NCBI GenBank assembly: GCA_030428025.1
Contig: JAUIBJ010000005.1
Location: 1 to 21,467, forward strand
Length of the DNA: 21,467 nucleotides
Source: Alphaproteobacteria bacterium
Lineage (GTDB): Bacteria; Pseudomonadota; Alphaproteobacteria; Rhodobacterales; Rhodobacteraceae
Direction: 5' to 3'
Both the position numbers and the translations under genes were made by a program. This document shows positions 1 through 7,736 of the stretch, one piece after another; the stretch's first letter is position 1; each line of letters opens with the position of its first letter. Under the pieces are notes generated by a model, which ran no database searches, was not told where the DNA came from, and saw only the letters and a program-made list of their open reading frames with translations.

Positions 1-2
1 CC

Positions 3-350
3 ACGCCCGCAACGGCTGGCCAAAGCCTCAGCTTGACCCTGACCGCACGCACAGCGCAGGAGGCAGACCTGTTGCGAGCAGGGCTGACACTCTACCAGAT
101 CGCGATGGACGTGGAGAGCGGCGCCTTCGTCCACCAAGACGGGAGCCTCAACGCTGCGGCCATCGCACAGCGTGCGAACTCGGGCTCGGTCGGCGTGATC
201 CATCAAGACGGGACCGGCCACCAAGCGCGGCTCGACCAACGTGGAAATGGACAAGCGCACGGGATCTTCCAATTTGGCCACGGTGCGGACGCGGATGTGA
301 TCCAAACCTCTCATGGCGAAACGGGCCTTACGTTCCAGTGGGGCTGGTAG
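3..350 (+). CDS. Curlin-repeat protein (CsgA/CsgB-like), 5' end outside window
   Basis: The frame is open from the window edge to a TAG at 350, so the start and any signal peptide probably lie upstream; a TTG at 33 is the only in-window alternative start near the N-terminus and is less likely. Roughly residues 45-105 contain irregular Gln/Gly/Asn repeats of the curlin type (HQDGSLNAAAIAQ, HQDGTGHQARLDQRGNGQAHG, then IFQFGHGADADVIQ), spaced by about 20 residues, and the chain ends in an aromatic QWGW. Curlins are secreted subunits that stack into amyloid fibres at the cell surface (CsgA major, CsgB nucleator). The N-terminal stretch (AQEADLLRAGLTLYQIAMDV) resembles that of alphaproteobacterial curlin proteins. 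Which of CsgA or CsgB it is cannot be decided here, and no csgE/F/G genes are visible downstream. The repeats are clear; the exact subunit is inference. Confidence 0.7.
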   Translation, partial: TPATAGQSLSLTLTARTAQEADLLRAGLTLYQIAMDVESGAFVHQDGSLNAAAIAQRANSGSVGVIHQDGTGHQARLDQRGNGQAHGIFQFGHGADADVIQTSHGETGLTFQWGW

Positions 351-510
351 AGACCTAAGCCACAATGCCTTGCGGTCGGGCAAGCCGATTGACCCGTGTT
401 GCCCGCGCCGAATTCTCAAACACATGCCACCGCAATGGTTGGGCTTCACCCGAATGAACGCCCACTCAACCGCAAAATGCGTACGCACCAAGAAAAGGGA
501 CATCAAACCA

Positions 511-1725
511 ATGTTCAAGCTTGCCACCACCGCCGTCCTCGCCACAGCCATCGGGCTTGCCCCCGTCACTCGGGCCGAGGCCAACAATCACAATAACGAT
601 GCCCTTGGTGCCCTTGTCGTCGGCGGCCTGCTCGCGATCGCTCTGGCTGATGCCGCGCGGCGCGCCGAGGCCCAGGGGACCCCGGCGCCCGACCCGGGCC
701 ATGCGGCCCCCAATGCGGAACCCAGCCAGTTCCAGCTGGTGATCGGCATCCAGACGGCACTCAACTACTTCGGCTTCTCGGCGGGTCCGGTTGACGGCAT
801 CCCGGGCCGTGGGACCCGAGGCGCGATCCAGCGCTACCAGGGTGCGATGGGGTATCCGGTGGGCAACGGCAGCCTGCGCCAGCACCAGTTCGAGTTCCTG
901 ATGGAGGCCTATAACTGGGCCATCACGGGAGGTGCGGCGCAGACCGGCCTTGCTGGCGAGGCGCTGCTGATCGTCTATCGGGATGGTCTTGCAGGTCAGC
1001 CGCAGCCGCCGGTCATCGATCCGCCTGTCGTTGACTTGCCCGTGGCGTATTCCTTCACGGGGACATGGCAGACCGAACGCGGAAAGCTGAACCTTGTGCA
1101 GTATATCGTCGGCAACCAGCGCTACGTGGTGGGCGATTTTGCAGGCCAGGGGGTGATCGCGGGCCGCGTCAACGGCAATTGCGCGAGCGGGATCTTCACC
1201 GATGACGCCGCCCATCGCTACGGTGCGTTCCGCTTCCGCTTCGATGGCAGCGAGCTGGACGGGGAATGGCGCTGGCCGAACAGCTTCGTCACCAACAGCT
1301 GGGACGGCAGCTATGGTGGCGAAGAGATCACCTCGATGCAAAACTTCAGCAATGCAGGAAGTTTCCCGATCACGACGGGGCGCGGTGTGCATCCCCAGTC
1401 CGGGCTCTGGTCAATCAACAACATGGCCTACGGTCAGATGCACAGCATGGTCGCGAGCAACATCTGGGTTGCCGATCTGAACCCCGGCGGTGTCATGGTC
1501 GCGCTGTCCAATGACGGCAGAACCTACCATGGGGTCATGACCGACGAAGGCCAGGCGAGCGATGTCTCGTTCACGCTGCAGGGCGGCGAAGACGCCCGCC
1601 GGGCCGTCGGCACCTACGGGCCGACCATTGGACGCTCGCTTGGGTTCAACATGACGCAGGTCCGGGACCGCGAGATCCGCGACGGCGGCCCGCGCCTCGG
1701 CAGCGACCTTCTGCCCTGCAACTGA
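511..1725 (+). CDS. Secreted peptidoglycan-binding-domain protein (404 aa)
   Basis: The frame is open from 313, but the start at 511 is chosen because it follows a purine-rich AAAAGGGA about ten bases upstream and begins a plausible signal peptide (MFKLATTAVLATAIGL, cleavage near residues 23-25). A second hydrophobic stretch lies at about residues 32-48, so the protein could instead be membrane-anchored. Residues ~77-130 match a PG_binding_1 domain: LNYFGFSAGPVDGIPGRGTR followed by AIQRYQ, the usual L-x-x-x-G-x-x-x-G-P-x-D-G-x-x-G-x-x-T pattern. A proline-rich linker (about 165-180) leads to a C-terminal half of about 220 residues, rich in Gly, Trp and Asn and of unknown fold, with two Cys. 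It probably binds cell wall in the periplasm. It follows the curlin-like gene by 160 bp in the same direction; a link to curli is possible but not shown. Confidence 0.75.
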   Translation: MFKLATTAVLATAIGLAPVTRAEANNHNNDALGALVVGGLLAIALADAARRAEAQGTPAPDPGHAAPNAEPSQFQLVIGIQTALNYFGFSAGPVDGIPGRGTRGAIQRYQGAMGYPVGNGSLRQHQFEFLMEAYNWAITGGAAQTGLAGEALLIVYRDGLAGQPQPPVIDPPVVDLPVAYSFTGTWQTERGKLNLVQYIVGNQRYVVGDFAGQGVIAGRVNGNCASGIFTDDAAHRYGAFRFRFDGSELDGEWRWPNSFVTNSWDGSYGGEEITSMQNFSNAGSFPITTGRGVHPQSGLWSINNMAYGQMHSMVASNIWVADLNPGGVMVALSNDGRTYHGVMTDEGQASDVSFTLQGGEDARRAVGTYGPTIGRSLGFNMTQVRDREIRDGGPRLGSDLLPCN

Positions 1726-2041
1726 CCGCGACGCGCTCCTTGTCAATCTGCAGGCTGCCCAATCCGGGCAGCTTGGTTTCCGCTTTGCGCAGCGTTCTCA
1801 TGCCTCGCTCCGCGCGATCCAGCCAAGGGGCGCGGCATCTTCGTGCAGTTCACCTATGGCCATTTCCCGCCCGCACCGCCGTGGCCGCGCGGGCCCTTGA
1901 AACGGAAGCCGCCGCGGTATTCAAACAGGTAGCACGTCCAGCGCAACGCGCCGCCTCATAACCGTGCCCCGGTAAACAGACTTGGAATGTTTTCGCGCGT
2001 CAAGAAACGGCGGAACGCCGGCGAGGGAAGGATCGCACAGG
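1726..2041. other. 316-bp intergenic spacer, no convincing gene
   Basis: No recognisable gene, tRNA or strong terminator is visible between the peptidoglycan-binding protein and the chimeric xylB frame. A 73-codon plus-strand frame at 1740-1961 has a composition unlike a protein and no ribosome site. On the minus strand 1854-1955 holds 33 sense codons between stops that read protein-like (WTCYLFEYRGGFRFKGPRG), possibly the tail of a lost gene, but this is too short to assign. The last ~25 bases carry the ribosome site (GAGGGAAGGA) of the next frame. Confidence 0.4.
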
Positions 2042-2878
2042 ATGTATCTCGGGATCGACCTCGGAACCACTGCCGTGAAGGTCTGCGTGATGGCCGCGGA
2101 CGGGCCTGTCGTGGCGACGGCCTATGCGCCCTTGGGCGTGGCGCACCCGTTCGAGGGCGCGAGCGAGCAGACCTGCGACGCCTGGTGGGCCGCGACGGTG
2201 GCGGCGGTCACCGCGCTCGACCCCGGGCTGCGGGCAGGCCTGCGCGGCATCGGGCTGTCGGGACAGATGCACGGGGCGGTGCTGCTCGATGCTGACCACC
2301 CGCTGGATGCCGTGGGGCTCGGACCTCCCCACGCCCGCAAGTACCCGCACGAGTTTTCCGGCGGTCAGCGGCAGCGGATCGCCATCGCCAGCGCGCTGGT
2401 GTTCCGCCCGGAACTGATCATTCTCGCCGAGCCGGTTTCGGGGCTTGACGTCTCGATCCGGTCGCAGATCATCAACCTGTTCAAGGACATCCAGCAGGAA
2501 TACGGCGTCAGCTACCTGCTGGTGGCGCATGACCTGGCCACGACGCGCTACCTGGCCGACCAGGTTGCGGTGATGTATCTCGGCTCGATCGTCGAAACGG
2601 GCACCACCGACGACATCTTCGAGGCGCCGCAGCACCCCTATACCGAGGCGCTTCTGTCAGCCGCCCTGCCCAGCACGCCGGGCCAGCGCCGGACCGAGAT
2701 CGAGTTGCGCGGGGAAGTGCCGTCTCCGCTCGATCCGCCTTCGGGCTGTGCGTTTCATCCCCGGTGTCACCGTTTCATCGGCGATGTCTGCGTGCGGGAC
2801 GCCCCGGAGCTGGTGCGGAGCGCGGGGCGGGACGTCCGCTGCCATCTGGCCTGCCCCGACTGGGCGCGGTGCGCCTGA
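2042..2878 (+). pseudogene. Chimera: xylulokinase N-terminus fused in frame to Opp/Dpp ABC ATPase C-terminus
   Basis: The start at 2042 has a good ribosome site (GAGGGAAGGA). Residues 1-88 are the N-terminus of an FGGY xylulokinase: MYLGIDLGTTAVKVCV (phosphate-binding loop) and GLSGQMHGAVLLDAD. At about 2301-2312 the sequence switches without a frame break into the C-terminal two thirds of an oligopeptide/dipeptide ABC transporter ATPase: YPHEFSGGQRQRIAIASAL (signature), PELIILAEPVSGLDVS (Walker B and D-loop), LLVAHDLA (H-loop), HPYTEALLSA, and the Cys-containing oligo/dipeptide tail (GCAFHPRC...C...C). Neither half can work: the kinase lacks its catalytic and ATP-binding parts, and the ATPase lacks Walker A. 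In addition the Walker B Asp reads Ala (GCC where GAC is expected). It is probably a deletion scar; an assembly chimera is the alternative. It converges on gnd with 22 bp between. Confidence 0.85.
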
Positions 2879-2900
2879 TCGGGGCGGCCGGCCTTTTCCG

Positions 2901-4319
2901 TCAGGCCACCGATGCGACCCAAGGGCCGTGCGGGGCGTCGATGCCGTCGGTCCGCTCGAACCCGTGCGCGCCGAAGAAGTCGCGCTGCGCCTGGATCATG
3001 TTGGCCGGAGTGCGGCGGGTGCGCATGGTGTCGAACCAGGCCAGCCCCGCGGAGAGGGCGGGCACAGCGATACCGGCGCGGGTCGCAGCGATCACCGTCT
3101 CGCGCAGCGCCTGCTCGGAGTCGCGCAAGAGCGCGGTGAAAGGTTCTGAGAATATAAGGTTCTGCCCCGGCTGGGCATGCAGCGCCTCGGCCATCTCGGT
3201 CAGCATATCGGACCGGATGATGCAACCCGCGCGCCAGACGCGCGCAATGGTGTCCATCGGCAGATCCCAGCCGTATTGCTGCGTGGCGGCGTCGAGCATC
3301 TCGAAGCCCTGCGCGTAGCACAGAATCTTGCCCGCGATCAGCGCCTTTTCGAAGCTCCGGACGGAGGGCCCACCCTGCGGCAGCGGCCCAGGCATGTCAC
3401 CAAATACCGCTGCGCCCCTTTGACGGTCATGACGCCGCGCCGAGAGGTTTCGCGCGGCCACCGCCGCCTCGATCACCGGCACCGGCACGGCGAGGTGCTG
3501 CGCCTCGATCGCGGTCCAGCGCCCGGTGCCTTTCTGGCCGGCGGTGTCGCGGATCATGTCCAGCATCGGCGCGCCGGATATCGGGTCTCTGGTCCGGGCG
3601 ATGCGCGCGGAAATTTCGATCAGGTAGGACGCCAGCGGCCCCGAGTTCCAGGCCTCGAAGGTCTCGGCGATGGTCCCGGGCTCCAGACCCATGCCGTCGC
3701 GCATGATTGAATAGACCTCGGAGATCATCTGCATGTCGGCATATTCGATGCCGTTATGGACCATCTTAACGAAGTGTCCCGCCCCGCCCTGCCCCATCGG
3801 CGCGGCGCAGGGATCGTCCTGATGGCGTGCCGCGATCGCCTGCAGCAGCGGGCCCACGCGCGTCCATTGATGGGCCGAGCCACCGGCCATGATCGCCGCT
3901 CCGTGACGCGCGCCCTCCTCGCCGCCGGAAACGCCAATGCCCATGAAGCCGAAGCCATCGGCGTGCGCCTGCTCAGTGCGCCGCTGGGTGTCGGCGAAGT
4001 TTGCGTTGCCCGCATCGACGATCAGGTCGTCCGCGCCAAGCAGCGGCCGCAAGGCCTCGATCTGAGCATCGACCACCGGACCGGCGGGCACCATTAGCAG
4101 GATCGTCCGGGGCGGCACGATGGCGGCCACGAAGGCCTCGAGGCTCTCGGCCGGTATCAGACGGTTGGCCAGCCCACCCGCGGCGGCGATGAAGGCCCGC
4201 GTGACTTCGGGGGTCCGGTTATAAACGGCGAGGGCAAAGCCCTTTTCGGCAATATTGAGCGCCAGCGCGGCCCCCATCGTGCCAAGGCCGATCAGGCCGT
4301 GATGTGTCGTGTTCGTCAT
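2901..4319 (-). CDS. gnd: 6-phosphogluconate dehydrogenase, decarboxylating (472 aa)
   Basis: Oxidises and decarboxylates 6-phosphogluconate to ribulose 5-phosphate and CO2 with NADP+ in the cytoplasm. The start at 4319 follows AGGACAG; an upstream in-frame start at 4361 has no such site and adds non-family sequence. The N-terminal Rossmann domain shows GLIGLGTMGAALALNIAEKG and a NRT after beta-2 (residues 34-36), typical of NADP binding. The substrate signature IGVSGGEEGARHG lies near 128-140, and the catalytic block GHFVKMVHNGIEYADMQMI holds Lys185, His188, Asn189 and Glu192. The conserved KGTGRWT follows later. The length matches the classical ~470-residue dimeric type, so it is not the short GndA-like type. 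It is the last gene of the minus-strand operon, 64 bp after idnD, and takes the product of GntK into the pentose phosphate pathway. Confidence 0.95.
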   Translation of the reverse strand: MTNTTHHGLIGLGTMGAALALNIAEKGFALAVYNRTPEVTRAFIAAAGGLANRLIPAESLEAFVAAIVPPRTILLMVPAGPVVDAQIEALRPLLGADDLIVDAGNANFADTQRRTEQAHADGFGFMGIGVSGGEEGARHGAAIMAGGSAHQWTRVGPLLQAIAARHQDDPCAAPMGQGGAGHFVKMVHNGIEYADMQMISEVYSIMRDGMGLEPGTIAETFEAWNSGPLASYLIEISARIARTRDPISGAPMLDMIRDTAGQKGTGRWTAIEAQHLAVPVPVIEAAVAARNLSARRHDRQRGAAVFGDMPGPLPQGGPSVRSFEKALIAGKILCYAQGFEMLDAATQQYGWDLPMDTIARVWRAGCIIRSDMLTEMAEALHAQPGQNLIFSEPFTALLRDSEQALRETVIAATRAGIAVPALSAGLAWFDTMRTRRTPANMIQAQRDFFGAHGFERTDGIDAPHGPWVASVA

Positions 4320-4383
4320 GCTGTCTGTCCTATTGCGGCCGTGGTCCTCCGCCGCCGCCATCCCAGCAGCGTCGGAGGTGGCT

Positions 4384-5415
4384 TCACACGAAACGAATCT
4401 GCGCCTTGATGGCCGAGGTACGGTCAGAGGCGGTCGTGAAGGCCCGCTCGGCCTCGGCCAGCGGGATGGAATGGGTGATCAGCGGGGTCACGTCGATCCG
4501 GCCCGAGCGCATCGCCGCGACAGCGGTGGCGAACTCGGCATGGAAGCGGAAGGAGCCGCGCAGGTCGAGCTCCTTCGCGGTCAGCAGCATCATTGGCAGC
4601 GGCATGTCGCCGCCCAGCCCCAGTTGCACCACAACGCCGCGCGGCCGCATGGCCGGGAGCGCCGCGGCCACCGCCGCCGCCACGCCGGTGCATTCGAAAA
4701 GCACGTCAAAGCTGCCCTTGCCCGCCGCGAAGGGCGCGAGGCCCTCGGGATCGCTGCCGGTGTTGACTGTCGCGTCGGCGCCGATCTCGCGCGCCTTCGC
4801 CAGCGTGAAGTCCGTCAGATCGGTGGCGACGATCTCGCCCGCGCCCGCTATGCGTGCGGCGAGGATGCAGAGCAAACCGATCGGGCCGCAACCGGTCACC
4901 AGCACCCGCCTGCCGACGAGTTCCCCGGCCCGGCGCAGCCCGTGCAGCGCCACCGAGAGCGGCTCGGCCATCGCCGCGGCCTCGGGGGTCAGCCCCTCGG
5001 CGCGGGTGCATTGCGCGGCGTCCGCGACCAACTCCTCGCGAAAGGCACCCTGGATATGCGGGAAGGGCATGGCCGAGCCGTAGAAGCGCATGTTCTCGCA
5101 GTGGTTGGGCAGCCCCTCGCGGCAATAGCCACAGCCGCCACAGGGCCGCGAGGGAGAAACCGCCACAAGGTCGCCGCGCGACAGCCCGGTGACGCCCGGA
5201 CCGACATCTTCCACCACGCCCGAGACCTCGTGGCCCAGCACCATCGGCTCGCGCAGCCGGACCGCGCCGAAGCCGCCATGGTGGTAGTAGTGCAGGTCCG
5301 ATCCGCAGACCCCGCCGACCGAGGTCCGCAACCGGACCTGCCCCTCGCCGAGCGGCTCGGGTGTCCACTCCTGAAGGCGCAGGTCGCGCGCCGCGTGGAT
5401 GACAAGTGCTTTCAT
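4384..5415 (-). CDS. idnD: L-idonate 5-dehydrogenase, Zn-dependent MDR family (343 aa)
   Basis: Probably interconverts L-idonate and 5-keto-D-gluconate with NAD(P). The zinc alcohol dehydrogenase layout is complete: catalytic zinc ligands Cys37 (GGVCGSDLHYYHHGG) and His62-Glu63 (LGHEVSG), the structural-zinc cysteines at 92, 95, 98 and 106 (PCGGCGYCREGLPNHC), and a nucleotide-binding GCGPIGLLCILAARIAGA ending in an acidic ATD that favours NAD. The length equals that of E. coli IdnD (343 aa). The start at 5415 sits 8 bases after the stop of the previous gene, with GAGGAC as ribosome site inside that gene's end; the much longer frame continuing to 6462 is an artefact reading through the neighbour. 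Sorbitol or threonine dehydrogenase are related alternatives, but the adjoining idnO, gntK and gnd make idonate dehydrogenase the best call. Confidence 0.88.
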   Translation of the reverse strand: MKALVIHAARDLRLQEWTPEPLGEGQVRLRTSVGGVCGSDLHYYHHGGFGAVRLREPMVLGHEVSGVVEDVGPGVTGLSRGDLVAVSPSRPCGGCGYCREGLPNHCENMRFYGSAMPFPHIQGAFREELVADAAQCTRAEGLTPEAAAMAEPLSVALHGLRRAGELVGRRVLVTGCGPIGLLCILAARIAGAGEIVATDLTDFTLAKAREIGADATVNTGSDPEGLAPFAAGKGSFDVLFECTGVAAAVAAALPAMRPRGVVVQLGLGGDMPLPMMLLTAKELDLRGSFRFHAEFATAVAAMRSGRIDVTPLITHSIPLAEAERAFTTASDRTSAIKAQIRFV

Positions 5416-5423
5416 GGCGGTCC

Positions 5424-6371
5424 TCACAACACCGGCGTGGGCAGGGCATCGCCTGCGAAATGCGCGTCCAGGTTCTTGCGAACCAGCGCGCCCATGGCTT
5501 TGCGGGTCTCGACGGTGCCCGAGGCCTGGTGCGGCTGCAGCAGCACGTTGGGCAGCGCCAGGAAGCGCGGGTCGATGGACGGTTCGCCCTCGAACACGTC
5601 CAGCGCCGCGGCGCCCAGACGCTTGTCCTGCAGCGCTTCGATCAGCGCCGCCTCGTCGATGTTGGACGCGCGCGAGACATTGATCAGCGTGCCCTCGGGG
5701 CCGAGCGCGTCCAGCACCGCGCGGTTGACTATGTGCCGGGTCCCGGCCGAGGCCGCCAGAGTCACGAAGAGGAAATCCGACCGCTCCGCCAGGTCCACCG
5801 GGTCTGTGACGAAACTCCAGCCGTCGGCATAGGGCTTCTCCGCGATGTCGGAATAGGCGATCTCCATGCCGAAGCCCTGAAGCCGCTTCGCGACCTCGAA
5901 GCCGATCCGGCCAAGCCCGAGGATGCCGGCCCGGCGGCCCCAGACCCGGCGCTGCAGCGGGTAGTTGCCCTTGTCGGCCCACTCCCCACTGCGCACCCAG
6001 GCCTCGGCACCCACCACCCCGCGCGACAGCGCAAGCATCATCGCGACGCCAAGGTCGGCCACGTCGCCGGTGAGCACGTCCGGCGTGTTGGTCACGCGCA
6101 CCCCGCGGGCACGACAGGCCTCGAGATCGACTGCGTCGTAACCCACGCCGTAGACCGAGACGATCTCGAGCTTCGGGCAGGCCGCGATGACCTCGGCGCT
6201 CGCGCCCAGCTCGCCCCGCGTCGCGATGGCGCGGATGTCGGGGCCGCAATCCGCGAGGAAGGCCGCCTTGTCCGGCGCCTCGAAATAGCGGCGCACGTCG
6301 TAGCTCTGGTTGAGCGGCGCCTCGTCCCAGTCGGGATAGGCGCCCATTTGCAGGATTGTCGGTTTCATCAT
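5424..6371 (-). CDS. D-isomer-specific 2-hydroxyacid dehydrogenase (2-ketogluconate / hydroxypyruvate / glyoxylate reductase type)
   Basis: Reduces a 2-oxo acid to the D-2-hydroxy acid. The nucleotide-binding loop is GILGLGRIGFEVAKRLQGFG (residues ~149-168), and the catalytic triad of the family is present: Arg234 in NVSRASNIDE, Glu263 in DVFEGEP and His281 in LQPHQASGT. The 315-residue length is that of the GhrB/hydroxypyruvate reductase group. Two adjacent ATGs (6371 and 6368) are possible: the first gives an ATGA overlap with the gntK stop, and the second is better spaced from the AAAGAAG ribosome site. Beside gluconate genes the likely substrate is 2-keto-D-gluconate, yielding gluconate for GntK; glyoxylate or hydroxypyruvate are equally permitted by the fold. 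An Asp follows beta-2 (IAYSD), which may favour NADH over NADPH. Confidence 0.85.
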   Translation of the reverse strand: MMKPTILQMGAYPDWDEAPLNQSYDVRRYFEAPDKAAFLADCGPDIRAIATRGELGASAEVIAACPKLEIVSVYGVGYDAVDLEACRARGVRVTNTPDVLTGDVADLGVAMMLALSRGVVGAEAWVRSGEWADKGNYPLQRRVWGRRAGILGLGRIGFEVAKRLQGFGMEIAYSDIAEKPYADGWSFVTDPVDLAERSDFLFVTLAASAGTRHIVNRAVLDALGPEGTLINVSRASNIDEAALIEALQDKRLGAAALDVFEGEPSIDPRFLALPNVLLQPHQASGTVETRKAMGALVRKNLDAHFAGDALPTPVL

Positions 6372-7000
6372 ATCTTCTTTCCGCGGGGCCCCGTCGCGGG
6401 CCCGATGTGAGGGACGGCCCGTGCTGAGACCGCGTGGCTGAGATTTCCGGGCGACGGGTCATCGGCCAGCGCCGTCAGGATGTCGTCGAGAAGCGCCGGA
6501 ACCGCCCGGTCGGCGGCGACGGTGATCGCGGCCTCATCCGCGTCGGGCAGTTCCAACGCCGCGAACTGGCTGCGTAGCAGCGTCGCAGGCATGAAGTGGC
6601 CTTTCCGCGCGCTGACCCGTGCGCAGAGCCGCTCCTGATCGGCATGCAGGTGGATGAAGCGCAGGCCATGAAGCCCGGAGCTCTCCCGCAGCCGGTCCCG
6701 GTAGCGCCGCCGCAGCGCCGAACAGCCCAAAATCAGCCCGCCCTCGGCCGCGCGCAGCGCCGCGCCGCAGCGGTCAAGCCAGGGCCAGCGGTCGGCATCG
6801 TCTAGAGGTTCGCCCTCGCACATCTTGCGAATGTTGCGCAGTGGGTGCAGGTCGTCGCCGTCCCGGAACGGCAAGCCGAGCCGTAGCGACAGCGCAGCGC
6901 CGACAGTGGACTTGCCGCAACCGGAGACGCCCATGATGACAAGGTGGCGGGGGTCAGAGAGAGACGCTGATCGCGCCGTCGACATAGAGGACATGGCCAT
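6368..7000 (-). CDS. gntK: Gluconokinase (GntK/IdnK family)
   Basis: Phosphorylates D-gluconate to 6-phosphogluconate with ATP. The P-loop is HLVIMGVSGCGKSTVG (Lys30 of the longest form), followed by the gluconokinase signature RDGDDLHPLRNIRKMCEGEP and DDADRWPWL, and later CSALRRRYRDRLR, which match the small ~175-residue P-loop gluconokinase family. The start is uncertain: candidates are 7000, 6994 and 6985, all inside the end of idnO and none with a clear ribosome site, so translation is probably coupled to idnO. The C-terminal ~25 residues extend past the usual family end and look disordered (GPATGPRGKKI). The stop overlaps the start of the 2-hydroxyacid dehydrogenase gene. Its product feeds Gnd at the end of the same operon. 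Confidence 0.92.
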   Translation of the reverse strand: MAMSSMSTARSASLSDPRHLVIMGVSGCGKSTVGAALSLRLGLPFRDGDDLHPLRNIRKMCEGEPLDDADRWPWLDRCGAALRAAEGGLILGCSALRRRYRDRLRESSGLHGLRFIHLHADQERLCARVSARKGHFMPATLLRSQFAALELPDADEAAITVAADRAVPALLDDILTALADDPSPGNLSHAVSARAVPHIGPATGPRGKKI

Positions 7001-7736
7001 TCACGAAGCTGGAGGAATCGGAAGCGAGGAAGATGCAGGCGCCGACCAGTTCGTCGGTCTGCCCCCATCGCCCTGCCGGCGTGCGTTTTTCGAGCCAGGC
7101 GGTGAACTCGGGATCGGCCACCAGCGCGGCGTTCAGCGGCGTGTCGAAATAGCCCGGCGCGATGGCGTTGACGTTGAGCCCGTGCCGCGCCCAGTCGGTC
7201 GCCATGCCCTTCGTCAGGTTGCCGACCGCGCCCTTGGTTGCGGTGTAGGGCGCGATCCCGGGCCGCGCCAGCGCCGTCTGGACCGAAGCGATGTTGACGA
7301 TCTTGCCCGCGCCACGTCCGATCATGTGCCGCGCACAAGCCTGCCCGACGTGAAAGACCGAGGCGATGTTGGTCTGCAGCAGGGCCTCGAACCGGTCCGG
7401 CGGGAAGTCCTCCAGCGGGCTTCGGTGCTGCATCCCCGCATTGTTCACCAAGATGCCGATGGCGCCCCTTTCACGCTCGAACCCGTCCACGGCGTCACGC
7501 ACCGCGTCGTGTTGCGTGACGTCGAAGACGAGGCTGTCGATCTCGGCCCCGGGCAATTCGGCGCGCAGGTCATCGCAGGCCGCCGCGACCCCCCCGGCGT
7601 CGCGACCGTTCAGCACCACCGCCGCGCCCGCCCGCGCCAGCCCGCGCGCCAGCGTCAGGCCGATCCCCTGCGACGAGCCGGTGACCAGCGCGCGCTTGCC
7701 ATCCAGCCCGAACATCTGCTCCAGCGCGCCGCTCAT
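6954..7736 (-). CDS. idnO: Gluconate 5-dehydrogenase, SDR family (260 aa)
   Basis: Reduces 5-keto-D-gluconate to D-gluconate, linking IdnD to GntK. It is a classical SDR: KRALVTGSSQGIGLTLARGL (cofactor loop near residues 14-33), NNAG at 98-101, and the catalytic Ser151 (VNIASVQ), Tyr164 and Lys168 (APYTATKGAVG), then NAIAPGYFDTPLN. The start at 7736 forms an ATGA overlap with the stop of the aminotransferase gene, so translation is coupled; a longer frame up to 8033 is a shadow of that gene. The C-terminus YVDGAISVSL is family-like. SDRs are hard to assign by sequence alone; the neighbouring idnD, gntK and gnd carry most of the weight for gluconate 5-dehydrogenase over a generic 3-oxoacyl reductase. 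Confidence 0.88.
   Translation of the reverse strand: MSGALEQMFGLDGKRALVTGSSQGIGLTLARGLARAGAAVVLNGRDAGGVAAACDDLRAELPGAEIDSLVFDVTQHDAVRDAVDGFERERGAIGILVNNAGMQHRSPLEDFPPDRFEALLQTNIASVFHVGQACARHMIGRGAGKIVNIASVQTALARPGIAPYTATKGAVGNLTKGMATDWARHGLNVNAIAPGYFDTPLNAALVADPEFTAWLEKRTPAGRWGQTDELVGACIFLASDSSSFVNGHVLYVDGAISVSL

Noticed and set aside
466..1392. A 308-codon minus-strand frame opposite the peptidoglycan-binding protein
   Set aside because: It has no family resemblance and no ribosome site. The plus strand holds a signal peptide and a clear PG_binding_1 domain, so this is a shadow frame of GC-rich DNA.
2873..2906. Bidirectional terminator between the chimera and gnd (GCCTGA...TCAGGC with GGCCGGCC inside)
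   Set aside because: The outer 6-bp pairs consist largely of the two stop codons and are separated by 22 bases. The inner part is only a short self-complementary GGCCGGCC. Too weak to list as a feature.
4309..5832. A 507-codon plus-strand frame
   Set aside because: It lies opposite idnD and the dehydrogenase gene, has shadow-like composition (Arg, Ala, His rich) and no recognisable domain.
4384..6462. A 692-codon minus-strand open frame
   Set aside because: Only its last 343 codons are a gene (idnD, from 5415). The first half is an out-of-frame reading of the 2-hydroxyacid dehydrogenase and gntK genes with arginine/glycine-rich shadow composition.
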